Notes under the pieces: generated by a model
What the model was told of the DNA's origin: nothing
What the model saw: only the letters and a program-made list of their open reading frames with translations
The model's database searches: none
Shown here: positions 1 through 10,553 of the stretch, one piece after another
How the letters are laid out: every line of letters begins with the position of its first letter
Numbering within the stretch: position 1 is the first letter of the stretch
Program-made: the position numbers and the translations under genes
Assembly (NCBI GenBank): GCA_015178975.1
Contig: WHVD01000177.1
Span: 62,001-126,000, forward strand
Origin: Hysterangium stoloniferum
Taxonomy: Eukaryota; Basidiomycota; Agaricomycetes; Hysterangiales; Hysterangiaceae
DNA length: 64,000 nt
Direction: 5' to 3'

Positions 1-3000
1 CCCAATACGACTGGTCCGTTTCCGCCTGTTTCAGCAAATATGGCCTCTACAGCACCTCTGGCCCTAGTGGCAAATCCGAGCTCTCCGTCGCCCGTCTCTC
101 TAATAAATGCCGCAGCTTTTATGAGAGCCATCAAGTTGGACGGCTCCCGAGCATTTACAGTCAACCTTAAAGTTGACGAAGTCACCAGTCACTTTGCATC
201 CCCGGTGGCCGAACCGATCGCAGATTTGGAAGGTGTTCCCAAAAAATACCATGAATTTGCAGATGTATTCAGTAAACAAAAAGCAGATCGACTCGCCCCT
301 CACAGGCCTTACAATTTGAAAATTGATATTGAAGATGGTTCACATCCGCCCCTAGGCCCAGTTTATCCTCTCTCGCAGTCCGAATTATCAGTTATCCGAG
401 ATTTCTTGGACGAACATTTGGCTATAGGTTTTATCCGACCCTCAAAGTCTCCTTATGGAGCCCCTGTCCTATTCATTTGGAAAAAAGACGGTTCCCTTCA
501 ACTTTGCATTGACTTTCGAGGACTAAATGCGATCACTCGAAAAAAGCATGCCTATCATTTGGTTCGGATCGCTGAAGGCGACAAATGGAAAACGGCTTTT
601 CGCACTCGCTATGGCTCTTTTGAATGGTTAGTAATGCCTTTCGGCCTCACCAACGCTCCGTCGGTCTTTCAATGTTTTATCAACAATGTTTTTTCCGACC
701 TCCCCGATGTTTTTGTCATTGTGTACTTAGACAACATCCTCATATTCTCCGAAGACCCTACACTTCATGACGAACACGTTCGTGAAGTTCTCCGAAGACT
801 CCGAAAACATGGTCTTTTTGCAAATGGTAAAAAATGTTCTTTTGATGTCGACACAGTCGAATATTTAGGGTTTATGATGGGACCTGACAGTCTCCGCATG
901 GACGACTCTAAAATTCAAGTCATTCAAGATTGGCCGGAACCCCGAAAGGTTAAAGATATTCAATCCTTTTTAGGCTTCGCCAATTTTTATCGTCATTTCA
1001 TTCACAACTACTCAAAAATTACCGTTCCGCTCACTCGTCTTACTCGTAAAGATGCCCCGTGGAATTTCTCCGAAGAATGCCGATTGGCATTCCAGGAATT
1101 GAAAAGTGCGTTTACATCTGCCCCTATTTTGTTGCACTGGAAGCCCGACGTTCAACTCATCGTGGAAACTGATGCCTCGGACTATGCACTTGCTGTGATA
1201 TTGTCCATTCTGGACACCGATGGTGAAGTACACCCAGTAGCTTTTCTGTCTCGCACATTTTCGGCACCCGAACTCAACTATGACGTTCACGATAAGGAAC
1301 TACTCGCAATATTTGAAGCTTTCAAGACATGGCAACATTATTTGGAAGGCTCGGCCCACCCGGTAGATGTTATTACAGACCACAAAAATTTAGTTTACTT
1401 TTCAACCACAAAACTTCTCACCCGTCGACAAGCTCGGTGGTCTGAATACCTCTCTGCTTTTAACATGGTAATTCACTTCCGTCCCGGCCGCCTTGGTGGA
1501 AAACCCGACGCTATGACTAGACGATGGGACGTCTATCCTAAAGAGGGGAGTAGCGACTACGCCACAGTTAATCCGCATAATTTCAAGCCTATGTTTTCAT
1601 CGGAACAACTGTCCGCGTCTATCCGAGCCACTTACCTCATTCATCCAGTCTTGTGAAGTGTTATCCTTATGGATACCGAAAAATTACATCAAGACATTCT
1701 ATCGGCAATTCCATTAGACCCAGTCACCAAAGCACACCTCGATAACCTGTCCGACCCCGATCAACCCCGATGGTCATTAGACTCACAAGGTTTCATTAGA
1801 CTTGACAATCGCATTTATGTACCGGATTCCGACACCCTTCGGCTGCGAATCCTACAACATAAGCACGACCACCCAATCTCAGGACATTTCGGCCTCAATA
1901 AGACCCTCTCACTCATTAGAAGAGAATATACATGGCCCGGCATCCGAGATTTTGTTAAGCACTATTGTAAATCCTGTACTACGTGTTTACGCTCTAAATC
2001 ACAGCGACACAAACCATATGGCCTACTCAAACAATTACCAATACCGGAAAAACCTTGGAACTCAATTTCTATGGATTTCATCGAGCACCTACCGGTATCC
2101 GAAGGTCACACAGCAATCCTAGTTGTTGTGGATCGGCTCACAAAGCAAAGTATTTTCATTCCAACATATGACACGATAACATCTGTACAGTTAGCTGAAT
2201 TATTTGTCACCCATGTATTTTCCAAGCATGGCGTTCCGTCGCATGTCACATCCGATCGCGGATCCGAGTTTGTCTCTCACTTCTTTAGGTCACTCGGGAA
2301 AGCACTAGACATGAAGCTACACTTCACTTCCAGCTATCACCTGGAAGGCGATGGCCAAACTGAACGCATGAATCAAACCTTGGAACAATACATCCGTGTC
2401 TATTGCAACTATCAACAAGACAATTGGAAATCATTACTACCACTAGCCGAATTCGCATATAACAATGCACCAAATGCCACTACTGGCATCTCGCCTTTCT
2501 TCATAAATAAAGGCTACAACCCCAACATCGCAATCCACCCGGAACGCGATCTCGCATCCGCCCGTGCTCAAGACTTTGTTATAAACCTTGACGAGCTACA
2601 TCAAGAACTTCGTAAAACTATCGCAATGGCTCAAGAACGATATCAACGGTCTGCAGATAAGAACCGACTTCCACCTCCTGACTTTAGGATCAGAGACTGA
2701 GTATTCGTTAAAGCCGAGTTTTTCCAAACTACTAGACCCTCTAAGAAGCTCTCTGAAAAATATTTAGGTCCTTTTGAAGTTATAGCACAAGCCGGCACGC
2801 TTTCATGGACGCTTCGGCTCCCCGACAACATGCGTGCAGTGCACCTGGTATTTCATGTATCTATGTTAGAACCTTGTGTTCCTAACAATATACCGGATCA
2901 CATACAACCACCACCTCCACCCGTGATTATTGATGGGGAACCCAAATTCGAGATATCAGAGATTCTAGACTCAAAAATCGACAATCGCCGACGCTCATGC

Positions 3001-3153
3001 AAATTACTTTATTTGGTCAAATGGGCTGGCTATGAAGGTACAGATGAAGAAACTTCATGGATCCTAGCTACAGAGCTCGGTAATGCCTCGGAAATCGTTT
3101 TAGGGTTTCACCAAGCTTATCCAAACAAACCCGGTCCTCTCAATTCTTTATAA
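1..3153 (+). pseudogene. broken Pol: RT, RNase H, integrase, chromodomain
   Basis: One reading frame runs from the window edge to 3153, interrupted by TGA stops at 1654-1656 and 2698-2700. The RT fingers and palm are recognisable, but about 25-30 residues are missing between GLNAITRKK and HAYHLVRI near base 545. That gap includes the motif that normally carries the first catalytic Asp. The YxDD box reads YLDN. RNase H begins near base 1160 (ETDASDYALA). Integrase shows the H2C2 zinc finger (HDHPISGH then CKSCTTC) and a DDE core (MDFIEHLP, SDRGSEF, GQTERMNQ). A chromodomain (LYLVKWAGY) ends the frame. Each lesion alone should abolish retrotransposition. The frame is otherwise largely open, which suggests fairly recent decay. 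Confidence 0.92.
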
Positions 3154-3264
3154 GTCTATCATGCGGTATCCGACCTTTTTCCGACTATGCCTTATGTCTT
3201 CACGCTATGATTTGTTTGTTTTAAAGAAAAAACCGATATATATTTACTATCTAAGTTTCTCCCT

Positions 3265-4176
3265 CTACAACTTCTCCCTCCTCCCCGGCCTCTGAACCCT
3301 CCTCCGCACTGACAGCCACCGATACCGCACCACCGACCTTCTCGACACCCCAATCTTATGCCCATCGCAACTCAAGACTTCCAAATACTGCTCAAGTTGA
3401 CCACCGAGAGACTTGATAACACTGGTCTGTTTCTCCAGCCCGATGCCCAAGAGTCGCAATTGCTCGGTTATGAGCCCTTGTTGTCGCAACATCTCGTATC
3501 GAAACCGACTCGTCTCCGAGAAGTAGGTCCGCATAAGGTGGTTTTGCTCTTCTAGAGCATCGGCCTGTCGCTCCTGGAACGAACCATCGGCCCCCGGGAA
3601 AACACACCCAAGCTTCTGATCGGCGCACTCTTGACAAGTGCGGCCCCGACCATTGGCCCAGGGATGACAGGTTCGACCCCGTTTTGTGCACCAATTGCAC
3701 TTAGGGTCATTTTCGGGCCCCGCCTTGGGGGCCTGCTTTTGTTTCTATAGGAAAATTATTTAGAAAAAAGTTTTTACTTAGGGAAACTGAACCCACCTTG
3801 GGGCTCGACGGCCCCAGTGCATCCTCCTCGTCCTCCTCTCCCTCTTCGTCATCGGACTCTGAAGGCGTCGCAGCCTTGCGCTAACAAATATTGTCAGTAA
3901 GGTTCGCAAAAGATACCAGAGCCGACTTACCTTTCCCTCCCGCTTCTTTTTCGCCACCTCCTCCCGCACCCGATCGGCCTCCTGCTGCTTGGTCTTTGCA
4001 AGCACTGCTTCCCAGTGCTTGCGCGCGGCCTCTTCTGCCGCCTGTTTCTTCTCCTCGGCCTCGATGGCTGCCAACTCCTCCTTCTCCTTCCGCTCCTCCT
4101 CTTCACACGCCTTTTTCTTCTGCTCAAGTATACGCCGACACTCCTTCGCGTTCACCGTACCACTCGGCACCGACAT
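3265..4176 (-). CDS. antisense Zn2Cys6-like gene inside the retroelement
   Basis: Lying opposite to Pol between its end and the LTR, this gene reads through three exons: 4176-3931, 3880-3797 and 3744-3265. Both introns are about 50 bp with clean GT-AG ends, and the phase is kept throughout, giving about 270 residues. The N-terminus is a highly charged Lys/Glu coiled coil. Next comes an acidic stretch (SESDDEEGEEDEEDA) and a cysteine cluster spaced C-x2-C-x6-C-x10-C-x2-C-x6-C, the spacing of fungal Gal4-type Zn2Cys6 DNA-binding domains. The tail has a second predicted coiled coil. The function is unknown; a DNA- or nucleic-acid-binding accessory protein of the element is an inference. It is notable that this frame is intact while Pol is not. 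Confidence 0.6.
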
Positions 4177-4390
4177 GGGAGCAACTGTTAACCTAACCGG
4201 GAAGGGTTTTGACCCTGAGCCTATGGTCATGGTGGTTAAGGGAAGAGAAGCAAAATTTCAAGTGCCAGGACCCCTTGAATTTTTTATATGTAAAATTTTG
4301 CCGAGTCACATGATGTTTTGACACACCCAGCCGTACCCGACAGGTTTTTACATACGGGATCTAGATTTTCGGCCTCCTTGGGATTTCGGC

Positions 4391-4405
4391 CAAAAGGGGA
4401 GATAC
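4391..4405 (+). other. polypurine tract of the retrotransposon
   Basis: A purine-rich stretch (AAAAGGGGAGATA) lies directly before TGTTACGACC, the first bases of the LTR. This is the position of the plus-strand primer in LTR retrotransposons. It fixes the LTR start at 4406. Confidence 0.7.
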
Positions 4406-5095
4406 TGTTACGACCGTGTCGCAACCCTACCGGTCCCGAGGTTATCGCCACCTATCAATGTTTCAAGTCACCATCTCGGAAACCATCGGCCCCAAAGCTG
4501 ACGTATGTTTTCGCGAAGATCAAACTCCGTTTACACCCACGTCAAAATAACTCGTATTGTCTGGTCAAACTTTGATACATCCCCTTTTATTATGTTGATC
4601 CATTCAATCTTATGTTTCATATATGTCTATCTATATTTGTAGTCCTTGAACTATTTCCTTTTATCGTAATCCCACTCTCAGTTATCATCGGCCTCCGAAC
4701 TAATCATAAACCTCCCGTTCCTAGTCAAGCTTATTGTTAATACCGTTTTCCGCCCTTCTCCCCATTAGTATTTTCTAGACGGCTGTTACTTGTATATGAA
4801 CCCACTGTAGTTGTAGTTATGAGGCAATCAGAATATCGACTCAGAATACCCTCATATGTCTGTAACAGTCTCATATTAAGAATCCCCCATCCGCCTTTGC
4901 ATGCGCTCGCCCACTCCCGGCCCCGACCCCCTTGGCCCGACGCTCGACTTGTCCTTCAGTTCCGATCGGTATCTCACCGAGAGGAGCTCTTTAGGATTAG
5001 TCTTCACCCGCCCGAAATTTAAGGACACCCTACGGATATTTGCGAGGGCGCAGCACATAAGCTGAAGCCAAGTCCTTCCGATCGGTCCCTGTCGG
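4406..5095 (+). repeat. 3' LTR of the chromovirus
   Basis: It begins TGTTACGACCGTGTCGCAAC directly after the polypurine tract. It shares long stretches with the reverse complement of 6060-6769, for example TCAGAATATCGACTCAGAA (near 4829 and 6320) and GCAGCACATAAGCTGAAGCC (near 5049 and 6085). The 3' end is not certain: similarity fades after about 5095, and no clear CA end or target-site duplication was identified. Confidence 0.75.
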
Positions 5096-6059
5096 CCACC
5101 GACATTTAGTCAGTTTTAAGTTCTTAACAATTCCTATGAGAGGGATACCTCTCACAAGAGGTGTCCATGCATTCATGGGCATCCACATACCCATGTGCAT
5201 ACCTAGAGCTTGAAACTACTAAAAGGGAGATATTCAAAGAATATCTCAGTAAGTATAAAAGAGAAAATATAATAAATTAAAAAAATAAAATTGGTAGTGC
5301 AAATCCTTAAGAACTTAGCCCTCTTCACAATAGCTCTTAACAAGCATCCACAAACCTCACACCACAGTTGGCAAAGCTAGAGTGTGAATAGAAAACTGAC
5401 TGATGTCGGAAGACCAATGGTGTGAAGGGTATGCATATATCATGATTGGACTGTGGAATAATACATATATTATAGTATTTTATTATTTAGTTCTTACTCT
5501 TTTTCCCTAACTCTCTATATCTTTCGAGCATACCCGTATTTCTTAGTTCGAAGTCTTGTGTATATCTATGGGTGCTCTCGGCGCTAAATCTCAGACATCT
5601 TTTACCCAGCAGACACCACCTCGTAAACGACCCAGACGTCGAATAGCGAGAGGTGTCAAGGGTAACATCTAAGCTACCTATAAGGGTAGCGTTCTCTAGT
5701 CTCCTGACGTACTTTGGACTCGAACCGCGAAGGTCGAGTTCCACTCTAAGGTCTTTGCGCTCGTCGACGCTATAGTCGACTCGCGCTATTATCTCTTTAC
5801 TTCAGATATTTGGCTTCTCGTTGATTATCTATTTACATTTAGCTACGAGTTGCACCATACAGGTCAACTCTTTGTTCTCTCATTCTAGCCGTCAAGAGCA
5901 ACTGTACAGTTGCTCTTGTGACGTGTAGCGTGTCTCCTTGCTAGTACTGTCAGTCTAGCAATCTACAGTATTGTACTGAACGGTCAATACTTTCTAATAG
6001 TAGTTGAATAAACACTATTCTTTGTATATTGAGCGGTAGGAATTTAACGACTCTTCACA
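5096..6059. other. AT-rich spacer between two inverted LTRs
   Basis: No convincing gene. The stretch contains several short hairpins: GAGATATTC and GAATATCTC around 5226-5247, GAGAGGGATACCTCTC near 5138, and a perfect 26-bp palindrome at 5893-5918. One 85-codon minus-strand ORF (5744-5487) has no family match that I know. The stretch is probably made of LTR ends or another degraded transposon, but I cannot classify it. Confidence 0.4.
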
Positions 6060-6769
6060 AATGGGGACCGAACGGAAGGACTTGGCTTCAGCTTATGTGC
6101 TGCACCCTTGCAAGTTACTGTTGGGTGTCCTTAAATTTCAGGCAGGCAGAAAACTAAGTCCTATCGAATAATCCTCTCAGTAAGTCACCAATCAGAAACC
6201 AAAGGATAGTTGGGGTCATAGGGTCGGAGACCAAAAGTGAGCGAGTGCAAGCAAAGGTGGGAGTGGGATACTTAAAGTGGGACTATGAGAGAGGTATACA
6301 AGTGTTCTGAGTCGATATTCTGATTGACTTGTAGCTACATTACAGTAGGACTTATGTAAATACTAATTATTGGTATCTTGAAATACTAACTAAGGTAAGA
6401 GTGGAAATGTCCAACTAGTGACAAATAAACTTGATTAGAAACCAGAGGGTTACAATACAATCAGAAGCCATGATTAACCAAGAGTGGAATTATGAGAAAA
6501 GGAAATAGTCCAAGGGCTACAAGGGTATACAGGCATATGTGAAACATAGAGTAGAACAGATCAAACATAATAAAAGGGAGATATCAAAGCATAACCAGAT
6601 GGTACAAGTATAACTTGACAGGGGCGTAAATGGGGTTTGATCGCTGTGAGGGTATATATCAGTGTCAGTTTACCAATGGTTTCCGATATGATGACTTTGA
6701 CCAGTAACTTGAAGCACAGACAGACGATAGTATCATTGGGGACTGTCAGGTTGCGACATGGTTGTAACA
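6060..6769 (-). repeat. second, inverted LTR (solo or truncated)
   Basis: Read on the minus strand from 6769 it begins TGTTACAACCATGTCGCAAC and follows the 4406 LTR with many substitutions and small indels to about 6060. No polypurine tract or internal coding region adjoins it, so it looks like a solo LTR or the remnant of a separate, more diverged insertion. It abuts a transposase fragment on its right, which suggests nested insertion. Confidence 0.7.
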
Positions 6770-6924
6770 TAGAGCATGTATTAGTACAAGTTTCATCCAT
6801 AAATAATTAGAGACTGACTTGCATATTTTTGTTATATCCACATTGTCCCAGCATTTCCATACATTTTTCTCCATTTGAACATCATTCTGAGTGAGCAGAA
6901 GCATTCAGTAATGGTATTTGGCTG

Positions 6925-7158
6925 TTAGCATTGCTCCATGAAGTTCAGCTCACAGTGAAATTTAGGATAAAAAAGGGCAATATGACTATATATGTGATTC
7001 CACCAGTTCAACATGAGCAGACTTCTAATTTGAAAGTCTTCTTGGTTGGATAAAATATGGTGGCAGCAACACATCTCACTTACTGGGTCTTCACACTTTA
7101 ATTTGGTACATTGTGCAAGCCCACACATTTTATCCAGGAAAACCAAGGAGGTGCACAT
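6925..7158 (-). pseudogene. fragment of a DDE transposase (Tc1/mariner-IS630 type)
   Basis: The translated fragment contains CCCHHILSNQEDFQ and FYPKFHCELNFMEQC. The second motif resembles the block around the last catalytic acidic residue of DDE endonucleases that are very common in agaricomycete genomes (typically YPKFHCELNFIE). The reading frame stops just after this block. Further homologous-looking sequence before the inverted LTR is full of stops. Family assignment is from memory of the motif and is moderate. Confidence 0.5.
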
Positions 7159-7166
7159 GTATTATA

Positions 7167-7342
7167 CAGTAGACTCCTTCCTAACCCATACCTCAGATAA
7201 CCCATGCTCTCTAATAATGCATACAATTCTGGAGTAACCAAGTTGCTATGCGGGTTTTAGTATCTTCCTGATAACCAATACTCCCTCATAACACATACTT
7301 CTGGGCCTATCCCGAGGGTATGTGTTATGAGGGAGTCGACTG
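7167..7342. mobile_element. 176-bp foldback MITE, pogo/Tc1-like
   Basis: The ends are imperfect inverted repeats (CAGTAGACTCCTTCCTAACC and, inverted from the right, CAGTCGACTCCCTCATAACA) flanked by TA on both sides, the usual target duplication of the Tc1/mariner/pogo superfamily. A perfect 19-bp inverted pair (7280-7298 and 7318-7336) makes the right half a hairpin with a 19-nt loop. The same motif recurs degenerately in between (near 7198 and 7265). It has no coding capacity. Confidence 0.7.
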
Positions 7343-7426
7343 TAGTGGAATTTGTATACGACCATGTACGGAAGCCTGTGATTAGGAATGTGACAATTGT
7401 GTGACTTCCTTGTGTCTCAAGTTACC

Positions 7427-10269
7427 ATGAGTCCATCATCCGCTAGGATTATTCAATATGGCAAGCGATTCTCGTTGAAGAAAAAGGCACCTCTAGAATA
7501 TGTAGACGAACCCTCGCCAAAGCGTCAGAAACTAGTCGATGACCGTCAGTTTGGTGAAGATCACTCAGGGTCGCAACGGACGACTTTCACAGTAACTAAT
7601 ATAGCTGCACTTGAAAATGCTCGTCCCGCAAACGTTTCTGTTACCGGAACAACTACTAGGAAAACCTCGATTGTGAAACCCCGTAAGATAGCTGATCACG
7701 GCGGCTCACTAGCCGCTCTTGATGTTAGGGATTCACCATCCCTGCTTAATGTTGATGAGGAAGGTTGGTACATCGCGCATTCGGTTGTGTGTGGTTGACA
7801 TTGAGCAACCTAGATGGGGACAAGCTTTCTTTGGCATTTCCAAATACACCCCTGCCTTCTCAGAGCTCGTCCACAGCCACTGGGAGCCCGCACAAACCTT
7901 CTTGCAATCCCAAGGACCTTTCTGAGATTTTTGCGCCGTTATCACAACTATCGTCCCCTTCATGCATCCGACCATTAATTACCCCATCTAGATCTATAAC
8001 TAAACGAATGTTGGTCCGTTCCCGTACCGAACCTACACTTCCGTCCCCGGCGACGTCTTCTCCCCCTAATTCAGTCCTTAAAGCTTCCCTGTCTCTGTCT
8101 ACCATCGGTTCCATACCCACTCCAAACAAGCCTCAGCAACTCCTTCTCCATCAATCGCCGCAGTCACTTTCACCCGTTGCATCCAGACCAACTCTTCGTA
8201 CTTATTCACAATCTCGCTCTTTCCTAGTGCCATTGCCTGCAAGTATGGCGGCGCGACCGTCTTCATCGCCGGGTTTACCTGTTATTCGAGATACTGCATC
8301 TCAACATGACGATGAAGAGGTCAGGGAGAGTTATAGTGACTTGCGAGCCAGATGGGGCGTTGATAATTCGGAGGTACGGCACTTCTTAATATATGCTTCC
8401 CAACTTCCCCACTTAAAATAGAATATACAGGATGATCCGTCGCATATTTCTGGCCAAACAAACGATCTTCTCAGCATTACTGAGCTAAGGTCCAAAGGCG
8501 AATCTCGTCGATTTCTTGATGAAGTGGGCTACTTATTTGAAGGACTCGAAGAGCAGGGTTTGGCGGCAAGTGTTCGGCGAAGCAGGTGGGTAGGACTTGT
8601 CGATATTCACGTTTTTTTATTCTGAATCTTTGGTAAGTGCGGCTGAGATCGTGACAAAAATGTGCGACCCGGAGTTCGTGCGTATGGCGAAAGCTGCCAA
8701 TTTCATTGGCCATGCATGGGATTCGATGAGGGAAGCCGGAGCAGGTGACGGAGACAAGGTTCAAATTTCCTCTTATTTGTCTCCTTCATACATTAATGGC
8801 AGGAAAATAGGTGCTTGACTTGTATCTTATCGCCTTTGTTGCACTTGTCGCTCGTGATAAGAGAGATCTGGATGATCTTAGCCATAGAAATGGCTTTTTT
8901 GACACTATGCTGCGTATGCTACTATACTCCAAGAAAATCGACGGTTTCTGTATAGAGGGTGATGTGGAGGCTCGTAAAGCGGGATTTTCAAAGTCAGAGT
9001 GGATCGCTGTATCGAACCTTCGCCATACGATGGTAACTAAGTCTGGTTTGATGGCTTCATACGCAGTGGTGAGTTATTTTCTGGAGAGAAATTTGGGATG
9101 ATATTCACCTTTTTTTATAGCCATCAACACGTTGGTTTGCGTCATACACATTGTCGCGCATAGCGCCTATAGTATACCCTCAACGACTCCTTCCAACCCT
9201 CTTGGAGACGCTTATAGGAGAGCTGCAACTTCTTCGCCCCAAGAGCGGGGTAGAAATACCTTCGATTACAGCTGATCTAGATCATATTGACCACTGTCTC
9301 GTAATTCTTGACGCTTGTTTACTTGGGTCATCTGGTCCTAAATACGTACGAAATCAACTGGGTGCTGTGCAGAGGTCTCTATGCTCTGGTCTCGCAAAGT
9401 TGTGTGTAACGCTGCAAACCATATCGCCAGATAGTGAGCAAGGCGACGCAGGTGAGTGCGAATATGCTAAAAAAAATTCTTGTGCAAATATGAATGCATT
9501 CATAGTTTGCCGATGCATGGAGGACGCGCTGAGAGTTCTTATCAGCTTATCTCATGTAAGCCCTGGGTGGTGCGAACATCTAGTAGAGGATCCAGCCCTT
9601 CTGCACATCCTCGTTTGCCAAATTATTTCAGTGTCATCGGCCGTGATGAAACAGGACCCCGATGAAGTTGATGACAAGACACCATCCCTTGACCTGCAAT
9701 GTTTAGCATTGGCTTTGCTTTCAAATCTCTTGTTCGTGGTTGGGGATGCTAAAGACCGACTTCGGGATATTTGTGAGTTCCCTCAGTTCTGCCGTGTCCT
9801 CCTGGGCATCAGTTTTGAATTCGCTTCACGTAGCTCTAAGCGTAACTTGTACTGGTCGTCAGCACTGTGCACTATCATGTCACTGCGCTCAACGAGTAAA
9901 TGCCATCACCACTTTAATGACTCTTTTCGTAGAGATGGCCATTAAATCAGAATCGTCTGTACGTGCATTCAATTTTGTCAAGTACTGCAAGTTCACAACT
10001 TTTAATTTACACCGCCATAGGGTATACCGGAGTTAGACTTTTTTCAATGCCATCTTGCTGCGTTATTGTGCCTTGTAACGATTGGTAACTCTGATAACTT
10101 CGTTATCGTACGACGAGAGCTCATGAAAGCAAATGGACCCGACCCATTGAAGAGCAGCGTGCGATTCTTTCTCAAGTTCTACAAGGAGGCTAAAGATGGG
10201 AGTCAGACATTAGGCGACGATGACATGCAAAAGCAGGTTGAATCGGCCTGTGCTGTGCTGTGTAAATAG
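7427..10269 (+). CDS. WPL1: WAPL cohesin release factor
   Basis: Wings-apart-like protein, which opens the cohesin ring with Pds5 and removes it from chromatin in the nucleus. I read nine exons: 7427-7763, 7814-8373, 8431-8585, 8638-8758, 8811-9068, 9121-9451, 9506-9772, 9813-9976 and 10021-10269. They give 813 residues with all phases consistent. The N-terminal third is Ser/Pro-rich and basic (KRQK), as in other WAPL proteins. The helical WAPL domain starts at about residue 330 with ELRSKGESRRFLDEVGYLFE, the family hallmark, and continues through ALRVLISLSH and the Cys-rich CALSCHCAQRVNAITTL block. The first intron has a weak GTTGGT donor, and one intron is only 40 bp. It lies immediately right of the transposon block. 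Confidence 0.88.
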
Positions 10270-10475
10270 ATGAACTGCTCCATATTATTGGTTACCATTT
10301 AGGATATTTTACATTTAGATGTTAGATTTGGTTTGAAGAGTACTTATACGGCTAATAGATAGGCCAAAGTGAATGTATGTTGGCATTGAAAACTACATTG
10401 TGTTTGTATTACATCGCTAATGATACCGTGTCAGGTCTTGACGCGCGCAAGTCGCGACGCGTTGTATTTAACTTG

Positions 10476-10482
10476 TGACTCA
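10476..10482 (+). promoter_or_regulatory. Gcn4/Cpc1-type TGACTCA site before LYS2
   Basis: A perfect TGACTCA lies about 72 bp upstream of the LYS2 start codon, in the 284-bp gap after WAPL. In fungi this heptamer is bound by Gcn4/Cpc1 bZIP factors under amino-acid starvation. Its place before a lysine-biosynthesis gene fits general amino-acid control. Confidence 0.5.
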
Positions 10483-10553
10483 CCGTTACGCCGCTTGAAA
10501 AACTTGTACAAGTCAAGCAAGTTTGTTTAGCACATCTTGGAGCTCAAAGAAAA

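Larger units (their letters stand above)
1..5095 (+). mobile_element. Ty3/Gypsy chromovirus LTR retrotransposon, 3' part
   Basis: The window opens inside the element, so gag, protease and the 5' LTR lie outside. In order it carries reverse transcriptase, RNase H, integrase, a chromodomain, an antisense gene, a polypurine tract and a 3' LTR. A chromodomain at the integrase C-terminus defines the chromovirus branch of Ty3/Gypsy elements. The copy is decayed: Pol has two in-frame stops and a reverse transcriptase deletion, so it cannot move on its own. The right boundary is uncertain because I could not identify the LTR 3' end. The last base given is where similarity to the second, inverted LTR fades. 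Confidence 0.9.

Noticed and set aside
1012..1290. Minus-strand ORF opposite the RT/RNase H region
   Set aside because: It is a shadow of Pol with no motif, start context or splice partner, unlike the antisense gene at 3265-4176.
3891..4196. Plus-strand Pro/Ser-rich ORF
   Set aside because: It is the reverse reading of the Lys/Glu-rich coiled coil of the antisense gene, so its composition is an artefact.
5487..5744. 85-codon minus-strand ORF in the spacer
   Set aside because: It has no recognisable domain and lies in repeat-derived sequence.
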